NCBI GenBank assembly: GCA_905178155.1
Contig: CAJINV010000017.1
Span: 1,686,139 to 1,750,138, forward strand
Origin: Amoebophrya sp. A120
Lineage: Eukaryota; Sar; Dinophyceae; Syndiniales; Amoebophryaceae
Length of the DNA stretch: 64,000 nt
Direction: 5' to 3'
Position 1 is the first letter of the stretch. Each line of letters starts with the position of its first letter. Under the pieces are notes generated by a model that did no database searches, was not told where the DNA came from, and saw only the letters and a list, made by a program, of their open reading frames with translations. The position numbers and the translations under genes were made by a program. This document shows positions 32,801 to 47,800 of this stretch, in pieces.

Positions 32801-35800
32801 TATTTGTCATGCTGTTTTACCTTGGAAAGGACATTTGTCAAGCATAGTTGCGATTAGGATTACTACGAGAAGTACGATATTATTGCAATGCATAAAAACT
32901 CCTCCGTCACATTCGGCTTTTGCGTTGCGGCGATCGCAAGGATCTCCTCGTCTGTGAGGATGCGAGATTTGACGCAGGTCTCCCTATTTCCGTCCACCGC
33001 GTTCAAGTCTAGTAAACTGCTGAAATCCGCGGAATTCTTCTCCACCGTCGCGCGCTGGACGATCGACGGCAGCTGCCTCTGCAAAGCAGCCTCGACCACT
33101 TTCTCGACTGAGTACGAAACCGAGTCGAGGTCTGTCGGGAGCGTAGTGGAGTTTTGCTCCGCCAAAGGTAGCATCTTGACCGTGGTCTGTTTTCTCGCGG
33201 TGACCCACTGCTCCTGCTTCCGGTAGTAGATCGGCTCTTGGCCTCTATCCGGGTTCAGGGAGCTGCGGTCTATGATCTCTTCTGCGGTGAACAGAACTGT
33301 TTGTGAATATGTTCCAGATCCGGCGAAAACCTCCCCACCATCGGGATTGTTGTTCATCGCACTTATCACGTTGTTTTTCGTTTCCCGGTTGTTGCAGTGT
33401 TCGGTGGTTTTGAACCAAAAGACATTTTCCATCGGGTTCTGTACGAAACAACCGCAACTCTTGTCATTCAGGCACTTCTTTACCGCGTCTTCGAAATTCA
33501 TGTTGAAGTACGCGTACTGTAAGTCGTACTCGAGATAGATCGGCTCGCAGACCGGGGTGTCATTGAAATTCGTCATATTATCGACTTCTAGTTGCGGGAT
33601 GCAGTTGTTTTCCGTGTAGTTGCTGTCGTTTGATAGCAGTTGCATGGAGATGGACGTCGAAAATTGGCTGGAAATAACTCCTGAAGAACCAGCAGCAGAA
33701 CCTCCACCTCCTCCGACGTGAATCTGTGTTGCCTGCGTCGCGCCGGAGATTGAGGAGGAATAGGCAGACGATCCGGTCGCTTGTGTCGTATTTTGTTGCG
33801 CACCACCAGAAATGGCATCCAAATCTCCGCCAGGGCCGACAACCTCCCCCACGAATCCGACCATCTTGAAGTGCGGAATCCGAATTTTCGCAAATTCGTC
33901 GATCACGTCCGGCCAACTTGTGAAGGTCGTGGTTCGGGTATGGAAGCGGTGAAATCAGGTAGAGTAAAGAGTAGCAGCGAATATCAATTTGCAATTTTTA
34001 TGCAATGTCTTCTAATGCAGAAGCAAAAGCATGGACATCATCACGGAAACATACAAAGATTGACGCGTTGATTTAGTGTGGTAACATTGCAACTTAACTC
34101 GTCTACTGCAACAGAGTGCAAACAGAAACAAGATTTCCCCCGACATAAGTTGTGGTCGTCGACGTCGTCGTGGTTGTCGTTGTGGTCGTCGACGTCAATG
34201 TAAATCCCTCCGGAAAAACCGCCAGCGCTAAAGACTCCCCGGTATCGGTCGTCTGCACCAAATCCATCACCTTCACATCCGCAAAACCGATCGCAAAGGC
34301 ATCCGCACTCGCGGATAACACCGGGTCCGCGGCGATTGCTGTGGTTAACTCAGAGACGATTAACGAGCCAAACGTCTGGAGTTTCGAGTTGATTTCTGAA
34401 CTTATCGCCTCAGCGATGTTCACCAGTGAGGAAACGGAGAAGGACTCGTCCTGCGCCTTCAAGAACGCGTCTTTGTCTCTCGTATACAGCGCGTCCGGCT
34501 CAGCAATGCTGTCGGACTGGCCGACGGAGTTGCGAGAAATGGTCATATCGTACTCGACACTGAGCATCACCTGGGACGTGGAGAGAAGACGCTTGTTCTC
34601 TGCGTCTGATTCTGCTGCTTGTTGATGAAAACCTCCGCTTTGCAGCCTTCTTTTCTTCTTCTTCATTTTCTCCTCCTCATGCTCCCTTTTCTGCTTCGCC
34701 AAGTCCACCTGCGTCCTGACGACGTCGGATACAGCAGCAGCTTCAGATGAGCCCCCGGAATAGAAGTCCTCCCCGCCTGCAACTTCCGCTACTTGCTGCT
34801 TCGCCAACTTCCGCAACACCAGACTCGCTTCGTCGTCCGGGAATAGAGAATCTTCCCGCAGCGGCCGGGCTTCCTGCCGCGTCCGGATTTGCAGGTCCAA
34901 GTCATGGTCCGGCGTCGCCTGGTGGATTTCAAATTTTGAAGATAATTTTGACGGAGCTGATGCGAGGTGCTGTAACCCCCCCAAGTTAAAGCCAGGCTGT
35001 CCACCTCGTCCTCCTCCTTCCTGTAAAAGCGCCCTCGCCCGCAACGTGGCTAAAGACGTCACGACAATTGGCTTCGTCAAATTGAACTGGTTGCAATCTA
35101 GTCCCCCAGCCCCAGTCGCCTGCTGCGTGCTGTTCATGCTGTTCATCGCCTGACAGATCCCCAGCGCGATCGCCTTTTTGAACGCCTGACAGTCGGTAAA
35201 ATTTGCTTCCAAGCTGTTCATCTTCTCCGTCGTGTCGCAATTGTCACTCACCCCCGCTTGCAGACTGACCGCACCGGAGAGGACGATGTCGGAGACCGTG
35301 CTCATACTGACGTTGATAAACCGCAAGTCCGCGTTTTTGTTCAGCAACGTCAACGCATCCTGCTCTTCCGCGATTTTGACAAACGGAGGGGATTGGACGA
35401 CAATGGTTGAAACCGACAAGCCCCGGTTGCACAGTTCGTAGATCCCGCGCGGGAACCGGTACTCAATCACCATAGAAGTCATCAAATCCGCGGTCAACCC
35501 CGCGTAGTACGTGTTGTTCACCTTCACAGGGCCGCCGTACTGCGCCAAGTCTTCCGTTTCCGTGTTGGCCAACGGTTTCGCGCCGTTCATCAATCGTATC
35601 GGGTACTTGCACGCTTTGCACTCGGTTTGTAATTCCGACAAGCACAGGTCGACGAGGGATTGTCCGACTTTCATGTTTTTCCCCAGTAGCTGTAGTTTTT
35701 CCAAATTCCCAGCGTAGGGAAAAAAAGGCGCTTTGCCGATGCTGTCCGCAACACCGAGAACGCCGTTGATCCAGAAGGTACCGATGTCGATCCAGTACGT

Positions 35801-38800
35801 CGTCATATCTTCCTTATCGGTTGTCCAACAGGCACGGTATTCCCTGGCGCGGGTTTTGGACCCCTGGAACAGGCGGTAGTCGACACCAGCAACGCCCGTC
35901 CTGACCTCATCACAGTCATCTTTCGGGGAGATGATCACAATGTCCCCGCCGGAGGGGAGAACTTGCGCGTGGTGGGAGTCTGACTCGATCAGGGACTGTA
36001 TCATGTCGGCAAAGGTGTAGGGCTGTTTAGTCTCCTCTCCTGTTGTTCCCTGATCTACTCCTTCCGATGGGGCACTTTCATGTGATGTCGTCGCCATAGT
36101 ACTAGCACTTCCTTCTCCTCCACCAGCCGGCACCATCATATCCGGGATCGCGTGGTGCGGCCTGTCTGCGACCAGTCCGTCATACTCGAACGGTCGCAGG
36201 ATGTTCTCTTCCTGACTCGCGTAGTTCGGCGTCGGGCCGTGGACGTTGATTGCCGCAACTTTGACCCAGGACCGAGAGACGTTCGCCCGCGCGTAGCAGA
36301 TTTCGTAGTTCAGAGCCTCCATAAACCGGATATCGAAAGGGTAGATCATGATCGATCCGGGCTGGTCTTGCCCAGCCGCGCCGGCAAGTTGCTGACTGAC
36401 AGTTGAGACGTACCCGGGGCCGGAGATGTGTTTGTCGGCAACAACTGTGAGTAAATGCAAATCCGTGGATTCATCAAAGAAGTCTTTCGGTCCTAGCGCA
36501 TCTGTTTGCGTCCTGAAAATCTCCCCGGCTGGAGTCCTCGTCACGTTGATCTGCTGTTCGGTGGTGGTGTTTTGACAAAGAACGGAAGAGGACGACTGTT
36601 CTGAACTGTTTGAACTGTTCGCAGATTCCTCGTCATCCGACGTTGTACTGGTGCAGTTACTTGTTGTGACGTTCTGCGTTTCCAAATACGTCTCCACGTG
36701 CATCTTCAGCAACCACTGCTCACTACTGACATAGGACACCAACTGCTGTTCCGTGCCGCTTGTCGGGGTAAACCGGATTTTTTTACTGTGCGCCTTCGTC
36801 GGGTACCCACAGGGCTCCCCCGCGTCGACGATCTGCAACTCGTCCGAGCTCCGCAGATTGGTGCCGTGCAACACTAACCGATACGGGACACCAGGTAACA
36901 CTAACACTTCCTGATCGTCCAAAAGCGTCGACACTCTCGTGTTGTAGCTGTACGGCATGTGCTTGGTGTTCGTCCGCATAGCACTCGTCAAGTTGTAGGG
37001 GTCGACCAAATCGATTCCGTGGTAGAAGGGACCGGAAAGTGTGAACTCGCCGAGGAGAATTCCCATCCACTTCACTGTGTACCTCCCCCCATAGAGGATT
37101 TTCTGCATGAAACTGCTCTCCTTTCCGGTTAGTTGGTAGTTGACGTCGTAGTGGTTTTCGAAATTCTCAATCTGAACGATCGCATTCTCGCCCACATTGT
37201 AGCCGAGAATCTCGATTTTGATCGGAAGACCGGCGAGGAACTCGGCGTCGACATTTGGTGAAGATGAAACAGCACCCGGTCCCTGCTGCAAAGCCGCCTT
37301 CTCCTGCACCGAGATTTCCAACAAGTTCTGCGTGTCGTTGATAAAAAACTCTTTCGTCACCAACACTTCCGCTTCGATCTGCTCGCCCCACAGGTCCGTC
37401 CTGGTTTTCCGCTGGTACTGCGACAGTTTGAAACCTATCGGCCCGTCGACGTCGAGTCTCCCTGCCTCGATGATCCCGTTCCAGCAGAGCGCCAAATCCC
37501 GCACTCCCAAAGTGAACACCCCGGCCGACCAAGTTCTGGTCGTCGGATACGCGGCGTTTTGGGTCGGGATCACGTTTTGGAGTTGGTAATTGGGAAAAGA
37601 GAAGTCCGGGAGGTCCTGCTGCATGCTGTCCTCCTCGTCGAGGACGGATAAGGTCGAAAAGTCAGCGGATTGTGTCGAAAAGTTCATATCCACTCTGCGT
37701 TTTTTCTCCTTCGTGTACCACTCACAAACCGTTAGGGGAAGAGGCTGCGGCTCGAACAGCGCCAAACCCGTTAGATTCGCCGTCGCGTTGAGCTCGTCGT
37801 CTTCCTGAAGTAAAAGGAAAGAAGAGGTGGTCCCGTTGCTGGTGCCATTTGACGAAGCGTTTGGCGCGTTTGTCGCGTTAGGGTCATGATCCTGCGTACT
37901 AGCATTGAAACCTGTGCCGTTCGTTGTTGCGTTCAAATCTTCGAAAAGGTCCTGCTCAGACACTGTTTCTGTTTCGTTCGTCAAATTCAGTTTTCCCGTG
38001 TTAAATTTCACCAACTCCAACTTCCCCAAAAATTCTCCAAACCCAGACAGCTGCAAAGTGCACTGGAAAGACGCCCGGCACACGTGCTTCTGCTTCAAGT
38101 CCGGTCCGAAGAGCTCGAGCTCCTATCAAATGTAAAAGTGTCTGGGTCTGGAAAGTTGGAACTTGTAATGCGTGTCATGCATTCCTGGAAAATCTGTGTT
38201 GCATGAGCAGCAAAACGGAGGCTTTCTTTGTCATGCAAAAACGCAATTTGTAATGCGTGCTAGGCATCAGCAGACCTCTCAAAAACTTGTCATGCTTGGC
38301 TGCGATTGGAAGCGCTTCAATCATGCGCAATTCAGCATCACAAGTTTCCAGACCCAGACATTTTTACATTTGATAGCTCCCCCTTGGAGACGAATTTCTT
38401 CCCGAATTTTGGCGAATTGTCCCAGGAAGAGGATATCCTGAGTAAAAACGTACCCACACCAGAGCTGTCATGCAAATCTGCATGCCAAAAAAGTTTGTCA
38501 TGCGGAGCGCAATGAGAGGCATTTTCTAGTCGTGTTTTAGAATTTGTGATGCTATAATCCGCATGATATACTAGATCTGTGATGCTGCTGAACTACCTAA
38601 ACAGGATTACACTACGAGGAGAAACTTGTCATGCCAAATGACCAAAGCTGGCTGATTTGTCTAGCAGATTTCCCATCTTGACTCTGGTGTGGGGACGTTT
38701 TTACTCAGGATAGAGGAAAACAAATCCTCATCGTAGAAATCGTAGAGCGATTTCCTCGTCCCTTGATTCGCCGCAATTGTCAGCGTGTTGTTCTCGTCTG

Positions 38801-41800
38801 TGTTCAATACCGCCCCTATCAAGTGCAAAAATGTCTGGGTCTGGAAGAATGCAACGAACTTGTGATGCTGCGTTTGGGTGTCTAAAAATATAGTAAAAAA
38901 ATTGTGTTGCATGAGCAGGAAAAGGATTCTAATTTTTGCTACGCAGAGCGGCACTTGTCATGGGGAATAGGCATCAAGAATCCTTCAAAAAACCTGTAAT
39001 GCTAGGGCATGCATCACAGACATCATGGCTCATGCAAACCGTGCATGACAAGTCTCAGAATCTTCCAGACCCAGACACTTTCGCATTTGATAGCCCCGGC
39101 TCGCCAACAAATCTCGTACTCCCCGACAATCGCCGACATGTTGGTTGTGAACGGCGACTCGTAGAAGAAGTGCACCCCGGAGCAGTCGCACCGCTCAAAC
39201 TCGCAAGACCTTCGCGGTAGGCAGACCTCGCAGTCGCAGGGGTTGAGCCAGCCGGTGAAGGGGAGATCCGGTGGAGGGATTGTGGAGGTCGTGGTAGGGG
39301 CGTCATCTTCGAAGTCATCAGTCGCGTTGGTCGCGTTCGTTTCGTTCACTTCTGTAAATTCTTCTTCTTCGTCGGTGATGTTTGTGCCATTTGTCGTATT
39401 CAGATCATCCTCCTCCACTCCTGTTTCATTCGACTGGTTGCTCGTGGAAGTGGCTGCGAGATACCGGACAAACGCTTCAAAATCGTCGTCCGTTTCTTTT
39501 GGTGGAATGATTTCCACGTTCTCTGGGTGTGGTAGTTCGAAAATCCGGTCCGGGCCGGTGTATACAGATGACGCGGAGTTGTCAGATGTAAAATCAAGTT
39601 CTTCGTCAAAAAACAACCGTCTGCTCGTGCCGTTTTGCACCTGTACCAGGTGAATTCCAGCGCCGCTGAAATTGGTTGCGAAAGTACTGCTTCCGTTGGA
39701 ACTCGTAGTTGTCGTGTTTTCCCCTAGGGAAGAAGATGTTGGCCCAGAGTCGTCGTCATCAAACAGGGAAGATAAACGGCTTCCAGCGCTGGCGTTTGTG
39801 GTATTACCGGAAGATGATGTGTTGAAAGCGCTGAAGTCTTCGTCTTCATCCAACACCGAGGTTCGGGAAGTAAACGTACTTGTTTCATTAGTAACATTGG
39901 TCGCATTCACATCAATCGTGCTATCGACCACAGCCGCCTCCTCCTCCGGCGCGGAAACCACCGTCGTCGTCTCCCCGTCCACACTGACCGCCAGCACCGA
40001 CAGTTTCGCTGGCGTGACCGCAGAAACGGTGAAGTCGCTGGCCAGCGTCGTGTCGTTCGCCACCAGTTCCACGATTTTTGCCTGGAGGACTGTCGCAAAA
40101 TTCCCCAAATTCGTGTTCAAATTCGTCGACAAAGCGTTCGCCTCGGCCTGCGAATCCATTTTTACACGGTAATTCACGTCGAGTTTCACACTCGACGCCG
40201 CCAGTCTCCGCTTCGCCGCCTGCTCCAATCGGACAGCGTTGGACGCCTGCTCGGAAAGACCGGTCAGGGAGTGGAGAATCTGGTCCAGAATACTGGAGGC
40301 GGTGGAAGACGAAGCTGAAGCTTCCTGTTCCGTGGAGTCTACAACTTCGTCGTAGCTATCCGCCGTCCCAGCTACTAACTGCCGCCGCGTCGTTGCGTTC
40401 TGCACATTCACCGACGTCAAGTTCACAGTATTACAGTCCAAAGTCGGCTGCCCGGATTCCTGCAACGTCGTGCACAACCCCGTCGACAACGCGTTCTTGA
40501 AAGCTACACAAGTAACCGAATCAGAATTCATCTCTTCCGTCGTGTCGCACGCTGAGGAAACCGCCGCGGCCATCGCGAAACTGGATTCCAAGAACGTCAA
40601 GGTCGTGTACCCCACACAGACCGCCTGGGCGTGGAAAACGGGTGCGCCGTGTTTTGAATTGCACTTGCCAAAAATCGGCTCGTACTGCTGTAAAATCGGT
40701 TGGTAGAGGGTTGTCATGAGGATAGACTGCTCAGAAACATCAATATCACAAGTAATCTTCCCGCCACACAGAGCATTCAAGTAGTCCACCATCGGCGCGA
40801 CTTGCGACGTGCACGCAGCGTCATTCAAGGCGCACGAAGATTTGTCTGCTTGTCTGCACTGACCGTAGAGGGTGCTCGTCGTATCCTCGTTGCAAACGCC
40901 GTTCACTACCCCAACGGCACCGAACGTAAAATTTCCGATCACGCCTGTGAAAGTCTGCCCAGGGACTGGATTTTCGCAGGAAAATTTTATCGTGTCATTG
41001 ATTGCCTGCGCCGGTTGCGCAGACACACACGCGTAGCCGGCAACCGGCGCGGACGAGGTGGACCCAGAAGTCGTACTACCCGAGGACAGGAGTTGCACCG
41101 TCACCTGTTCTTTCACCCCCCGGAAATTTGCCACTGCCGGCTGCTTCCAGGAATCTGTCATCGAACAGCACGGCCGGAGCTGCTCCGCGTCGGACCTCTG
41201 CAAAATGCCGCCAGCGTTGTCGTAGTGCGCGACTCGGTTCTGCTCGTCCTTGTAGAAATTCTGCAGCTTTCGCATCACGTCGCCCTTGTAGCACGTTTTC
41301 GGCGCCCAGAAAAAACTGTAGTATTGGTCCCCGTCTAACTCAGGTGGAAGTTGACAGGTACTCGACCCAGACCGGGAATTTTTTTTCCTCTTCACCACTT
41401 CGGCGTGGTAGTGGTAAGCGACTTCGGCCGTCGTGCCGGCGCTTGAAGATGTTGTTGAAGATGCGCCAGGATGAACATCAAGCACGTGCGCGTGGCCGCC
41501 GCAGCTGTCTAACGGCAAATCATAGCCGATCACACCGTCGTCCACGTATCGGCCAAACACCGGGAACCCATCTAGCGCCCAACCGAGCTGAAAGGTGTGC
41601 GGATCGATCTTGTCGATGTAATTGTGCCTCGTGTACAGACAGCCGTACGGATCGCCCTGGTACCGGTACTGCCCATTGCTGTTGTCCACGTTCCCACCAC
41701 ACCCGCCGACCGAGCACTGCTCGACCGCATAGCAACCGGAATCCGCGTCGAGTGCTGGGTAAATCAAGACGCCCTTTGTCGTCACCCCGACCGGGCCCTT

Positions 41801-44800
41801 GTCGACGGTTTTGGAAGCGGTTGACGCGTCGACATTTGTGCCCGTCGTCGCAATCTGGTAATCACTGGCGTTGGTTAGGTGGGACAAGGGGATCTTGATC
41901 GTGTAGGACTGGGGTAAGGAAAATCGGGAAACGCAAGAACTACTAGCAACACTGCTAGCCGAGCTCGTTCCCGACGGCACCGCCGCCAAGCCCGCACTGT
42001 GAAGCGGCTGCCCCTTGCTGAAGAGGACCAAGTGGTTGTCGGTGCAGTAAGCCGCAACCATGTTCGACTCCGTCTCGTTTCCCAGCAGTTTGCTCAGTTC
42101 GAGTTCTGTGCACAGCGGCTCGGACAATCTTTGTTCGCAGGCTTTGCAGGGGAGTGTCGTTTCGATTGTCTGCTTGATCTCGCTCATCTTCTCCTCTTCT
42201 GTCGGACACGTGGAAAAATCAGTGCCGCAACTGCAGTCTCGGCTCGTCGTGGGGGAGAAGCTGCACTGGGGCGGGGAGCAGGAGAACGAAACGTCTTTCA
42301 CGAGAGTGGATGAGTGCAGCGTTGTTGTTGAAAGAGATCTTCTATACCCGTAGGAGCTACTGCTCCCGTAAGAGCTGTAGCTCGGAGATGGTGTAGGACT
42401 TGTGTACATTGGCGTGGGAGCTGGGGTGGGCGTCGGGGACGAATAAGCTGGCGTCGGAGCGGGCGTTGGTGCGATGTAGAGAGGTGTCGGCGCAGGCGCG
42501 GGACTGGGCGCTGGAGTTGGACTCTGCGCCGGTGCCTGTGTCGCTACGGGCATCGGCATTGGCGGCATCGGGGTTGGAGTGGGTTGCGATTGCGCTGCGG
42601 ATTGCGGTAAGAGGGAAGGCGAGGCGCCAGCCGGTAGTTGCGGCGGCGGACGGAGTGTCGTGGATTCAGTGCCTTGTCCTGCTGTGCCTCCCGTCCCGCC
42701 CAACATCCCCGCAACTTCATTCGCACTGAATCTCTCCACAACTACCCCATCACCACCGCCCGCCGAGCTTCCGTCGTACCTCGGTGGCGGCATTGTGCTG
42801 GTTGTAGTTGTCGTCGTGGTTGGCATCATCATCATGGAATCATCGAAAACTAGAGGCGGATGGACGTTGCCTAGATCCATGCAACTCACTGCACCGTGCT
42901 GCCCCAAATGGGTTCGTTCCTGCAACCCGATATTTCCTAAATACCGCCCCTTGTACGCACAGACCCCCTGGTCCGCGTGTGCCGCGGAGCTGTAGAGCGC
43001 TAGCGGTAACTGAGGCGACCCGCTGTGCTGCAAGTCAAAGGAAGAAACTTTGGTCTTTTTCAGCAGTTTAATCGCGCCCCCAATTTTTTGATCCCTCACC
43101 AGCATGCACTTCTCACTCAGCGTGCAGTTGTGATGCTCGTCGTACAAAGCGCCCGTCACTTGAACTCTGCCTACGAAAACGTCGTTCCAGCACAGTTGGT
43201 AGTTCCCAACCGGTACCTGCTCCGGCTGGAGCAAAACGGAAAACTCAAACTCCGCGGTGGTCCAGGATTTGTAAACTTTTGGCGAGCTGCTTGACTGCCC
43301 CTCTTTCAGCACCGCGTGGTCGATTTCCGTGGATTTCCCGGCGATAAACCGCGACTCCGCTAAATCCGCGCGGAAGAGAGAGGTTTTCCCGGTATTCAAC
43401 GGGATCATCGCACACAAACTCTCCCGCGCGACCTGCCGATACGCCAAGGATTTGGTGTCACTGGTCGCGTTCACGTTGGTAGGGTCCGAAATCAGGGAAA
43501 AGGTGGAAAACAGTTTGTTCTTGAAAAAGTCCAAGCTTTCGCCGCGGATCTTCATCGGACACAGCCCGTGGTGGCAGGAAAACAGGTGGTTGTTGAAGGG
43601 GCCTCGGACGGTCAGAATCCCGAAGTCCTGAAACCCCTTGTCGTAGCAAATCCGGTACTTTCCTGCGGACCCGGAGTCTAGTGTGCCAAAGCTGAAGTTC
43701 CGGTAGTACGCGAACACAGTCGCGTCCGCGACGGAGCAGCAGGCGGAGTAGGTGACTTTGGCCTCGTCGGGGAGGTTTTGCCACGGGATGTCGATGTTCG
43801 CGAGACTGGAAGTGGGAATGCTGTTGAAGCCCTGCATGCGGTACACTTGGCCGGTGGAGGTCGTGGTGAGTTGGCGAAGTTTCCGTAGGTAGTAGCCGCC
43901 GTACGAACTAGAACTACCTCCTCCGTACGAGCTTGCTGGCATGGGCGCGGGAGTTGGAGACGCATACGTCGGCGCGGGCATGGGCGCTGGGGCGGGGGCG
44001 GGGGGTTGGGGTGCCGGCGTCGGTGCTGTGTAGGCCGGTTGCGGTGCTGGGGCGGGTGTCGGCTGGGGGGTTGGCATCGCAGCGGGCATCGGCGTGGGCT
44101 GGGGTCTGGGTGAGGACGAACTCGTCCCAGCTGCAGGCGCCGGACCCCCGGCCGAGGACCCCAGGTAGCCAATGCTCGCTCCGGGCGTAGGGGCCGGCAT
44201 GGAAATGGTACTGGAAGATGCTGAACCACTTGCAGAACTGGAACTGCCGCTGGGAGGTGCTTGCGTCATCGAAGCCATGGTCGACGCAGCTCCACCTCCG
44301 CTTCCCGGCGCGCCTGTCGTTGCAGCTCCGGCACTTGTCCCTCCCGCGAGCAAAATTGCAGATGGTAAAGCCCCGGTCCCGACCTGGTAGTGGTCCTGGC
44401 CCCGCAACGCCTGGTCCGGTTGCGAAAAGCCCCGACTCTGCACGTTCAAGAAGGCCGGGTCAACGATAAACTGACTAGAATCCACACCCGCAGACAAAGC
44501 TGGATCCATTTGCTCGGCTATCGCGATTTGGTTCGGCTCTTTCCGCGCCAACTCGGCCTCAAAATTCGTGTCCAAGTCCGAACAAAACCGTGTGGGCTCG
44601 ATCAAGCTGATGTAGCTCCCCACCGGGAAAATCGGGTATCCGTCGCCGTTCAAATTCGCCACACACTCCTCCCCCAACTGACACTCGTTCTCGTCCGACC
44701 TGATTGGCCCTTCCAGCAGAACTCGGGAAATTTGCAGCTCCCCCCAACAAAGGACGTACTGCGGGCCGGGAAAGAGATGCTCGATCCTTGGCAGCGCGAA

Positions 44801-47800
44801 GACCCCCGTGCCGTTGACGACCGTTTTACTGGTGACGATCGCTGGTGGGAGCTGGATAACCGTTTGTTCTATTTGAACAACTTGCCCAAACTGATTTGTG
44901 CTGTTCACCTTGACCTGCATGGGAATCGCGCGACAGGATTTTTCCCGCAAAAACAAGAACTGCTGGAATTCCGGCTTCTGCGGCTTCAGCTCGATCGGCA
45001 GCGCCGCTTCAAACGGGGTCTCGTACTTGAGGAAATCAATGGACACCTGGCACTCCTGCCCGATCCGGCAGACGATCATCTGCTTCCGTTCGATCGCCAA
45101 ATTGGACGCGCGCGGAGCGGTTTGTCCGTAACCAAGATCCTCCGGGTGGACCACCCTCGGACCCTGGATGTACAGCTCCCCTGCGAGCACCACTTCCGGC
45201 TTCGACAACCGCGCGGCGTAGACCAACGATTGCTGCTCGTGGTTGTGCGTGGCGTGAGACAGTTGGTGCGCACCGGTCGTGTCCGCGCCCTCCCAGCAGA
45301 GGCGGTAGACTCCGATTCCGTAGGCGGAACTCAATCCGAACTCGTACTTCCCGGTCCTATCCACAGAAAAAAAAACATTACTCCCCTCAAGTTTTGCATG
45401 ACTGAGACAACCTATGCATCATGTTTTGCATGTCAGATTTTTGGGTGTAGTTTTTTTCTCTGGGTACATCCCCTGTTCCGCGTACGCGTCGTGCCACTCG
45501 TCGCCCACCGTCGCATTGCGGTTGCAGATGTAAAGGAGATTCTTCATTTTCAAACTCTGGACAGACACCTGCTCCGGCGGGGGGAAGAACATGGAGGGAG
45601 CAGAAGTTGAATTCATCACGTCGCTGTCGTTCGTGGCGTTGAGATCGTCGTTTCCCGCCGTACCAGCTTGGGTAGAACTTCCCGTCGCACCAGCACCATC
45701 GTCTGTTGTGCCAGTGACTGCTGCACCGTCCACCGTCATCGTGAAGTTTTCCGTGTAGTTCGCCAGCCAATTACCAGTCAAATCCTCGATGACACACTTG
45801 TACCCGGCGATACAGGTGTGGATGGCGGACAAGTGCGGACCAACGAACTCCAAAGTGCCCGCGTAAAACCCGTACTCCTCCGGGTCAATCGCTGTCGGCG
45901 CCCAGCAGATGTCCACTTTAAACGTCAACGCGTCCGCCCTCGCCAGAGCGATCGCCAACGTCGTCTGCGGATCGTACGGCCAGGAGCGGTCCGTTAAGTA
46001 ATTCCCGATAAACTCCTGCAGCAACCTGTGCCGCGCTTCGTCGACGAGGGCTTGCGGTAACGTTAAAACTGCTCCACCGTCGGAGGTAGGCTGAGAAGAT
46101 GATGAAGTGGTTGCACCTACTCCTCCTGCACCGGCACCGGCCATCATCAACCGTCTGGGATGCGGCCCGGTGACCGACTGCCAGCTGGAGGTCGTCAGAG
46201 GTGCGGCTGGCGCGGGTTCGCCGGCACCAGGGGAGCCCACGGAGCCCACGCCGCCGCGGTTGCCCGCCAGATAGCCACTGTACCGCTGGGTTGGCGGGGA
46301 GGGTTGCCGTCTGTCCGGAATTAATTTGGGGATTTGCCGCGCGCCGAGCTGTGGCGGCCGGGGGGGTAAGAGCGCGGATTGCGCCAGTCTTTCCGCGTCG
46401 GAGAACGGTGGGGGGATGTTCAAGGATGAATAAGTGACCCCGTGGTTGGGCACGCCTAAGTCAAAAAACGTGAACAAGTCGTCCGTCTTGGCAGTGTCGA
46501 AGAGATTTTTATGCGACTCCACGAACTCGGACTTCAGCCCGACCGTCGCGAACTCCCGTTCCCTGGCCCGCGCCCGCGCCTCCAGCCCGAAAGACTTTAT
46601 CGTGTCGAAAATGCTGTAGTCGTGCTGTAAACTGTTGCACGGCGCGCCAGGCTTCCTCAGCAGAATACTTTGCACCGACTCGTCCATCCCCGTCCCCGGC
46701 CCGAGGTCCAGCGCGCACTGCTCCCCGAGAACGCACTTTGCGTGCGTGATTTGGTTCGGGCCTGACATGCGCAAAATCCCGACGTACGCGGTGAACTGCG
46801 TCGGGTCCGTGCAGTCGAACTCCTTGCTGATGCAGTAGCAGATCGAGTAATACCCCCCGTACCCCATCGCCGGCGGGTCCTTGAACAGTTCCCCAAAATT
46901 CACGATAAACGTCGGCGCGATCCCGTCCCCACACTGCCCCCAGTCGGTCCCGGGAATCAGCCCGATGCGGTCCTTCTCGATGTCCATCCCCTTTCCGACA
47001 ATCTTCTGCTGTGCGGCCGCGTCCAAGGCGTAGCACGGCCGCCCCAAAACGCATTCCACCCGCAGGAACCCGGTCGGCCCCGTGGTCTCCAAAATGATCC
47101 CGATCTCGTAGCAGTAGACCGACCCGCAGGCTTTGACGTAGAAGAGGTTCCCTTTCCGGATGTTCTCGATCTTCACGGTTCTATTCACGATCGGGTAAAC
47201 GTACTTCTCCACCAGCGTCACCGTGCCGTTCTCGTCCGTGTGCTGCTCGGATAAGGTTAAGTTCAAGATCGTGCTCGGGTCCTGCGTGCCCATGTGGGTC
47301 ATGTCGAAGGGGCAGATTTCCCCGGCGGAGCACTCCCACTTCTCGCGAAAGTCCTGGTACGCGAAGCCGTACAGGGTTAGGGTCCCGGCAGCCACCCAGA
47401 CGGACAGCGCGTCGAGGCAGACAAAGAATTTCCCGTGGATCTTGTGTCCGTACGGCGGGTTCAACACATCGAAGGCGAAGGGGAGATCCCCTCGCGTCGT
47501 CGTGGAGTACGCAAAGGGCCCGCTGTGCGACGCCAGATCCGCAGTTTGTTGATTGCTGTTCTTGCGCCAAACCGCGAGGTTTTTCCAGTCGTCGAGTGTC
47601 GCGGTCGTGGACACGTTGGAGCAAGATTCGTCTTGGAACAGCCCGAGCCTACTCGTGAACATCTCGAGATAGGTTCCGACCAAATTGAAGGTACAGGGTT
47701 CGGACCCCTTCGTGCAAAAGTACTCGCCGGATGGCTCGGGCCCGACGATGATCACGTAGGTGTAGGTCCAGCCGTTCCAACAAACCCTCTGCAACCCGGA

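Noticed and set aside
44390-45610. Plus-strand open frame of 406 codons
   Set aside because: It lies wholly antisense to exon 12 of the giant gene and an introner. Its product is Arg/Leu/His-rich with no domain, which is what the reverse complement of such an exon gives.
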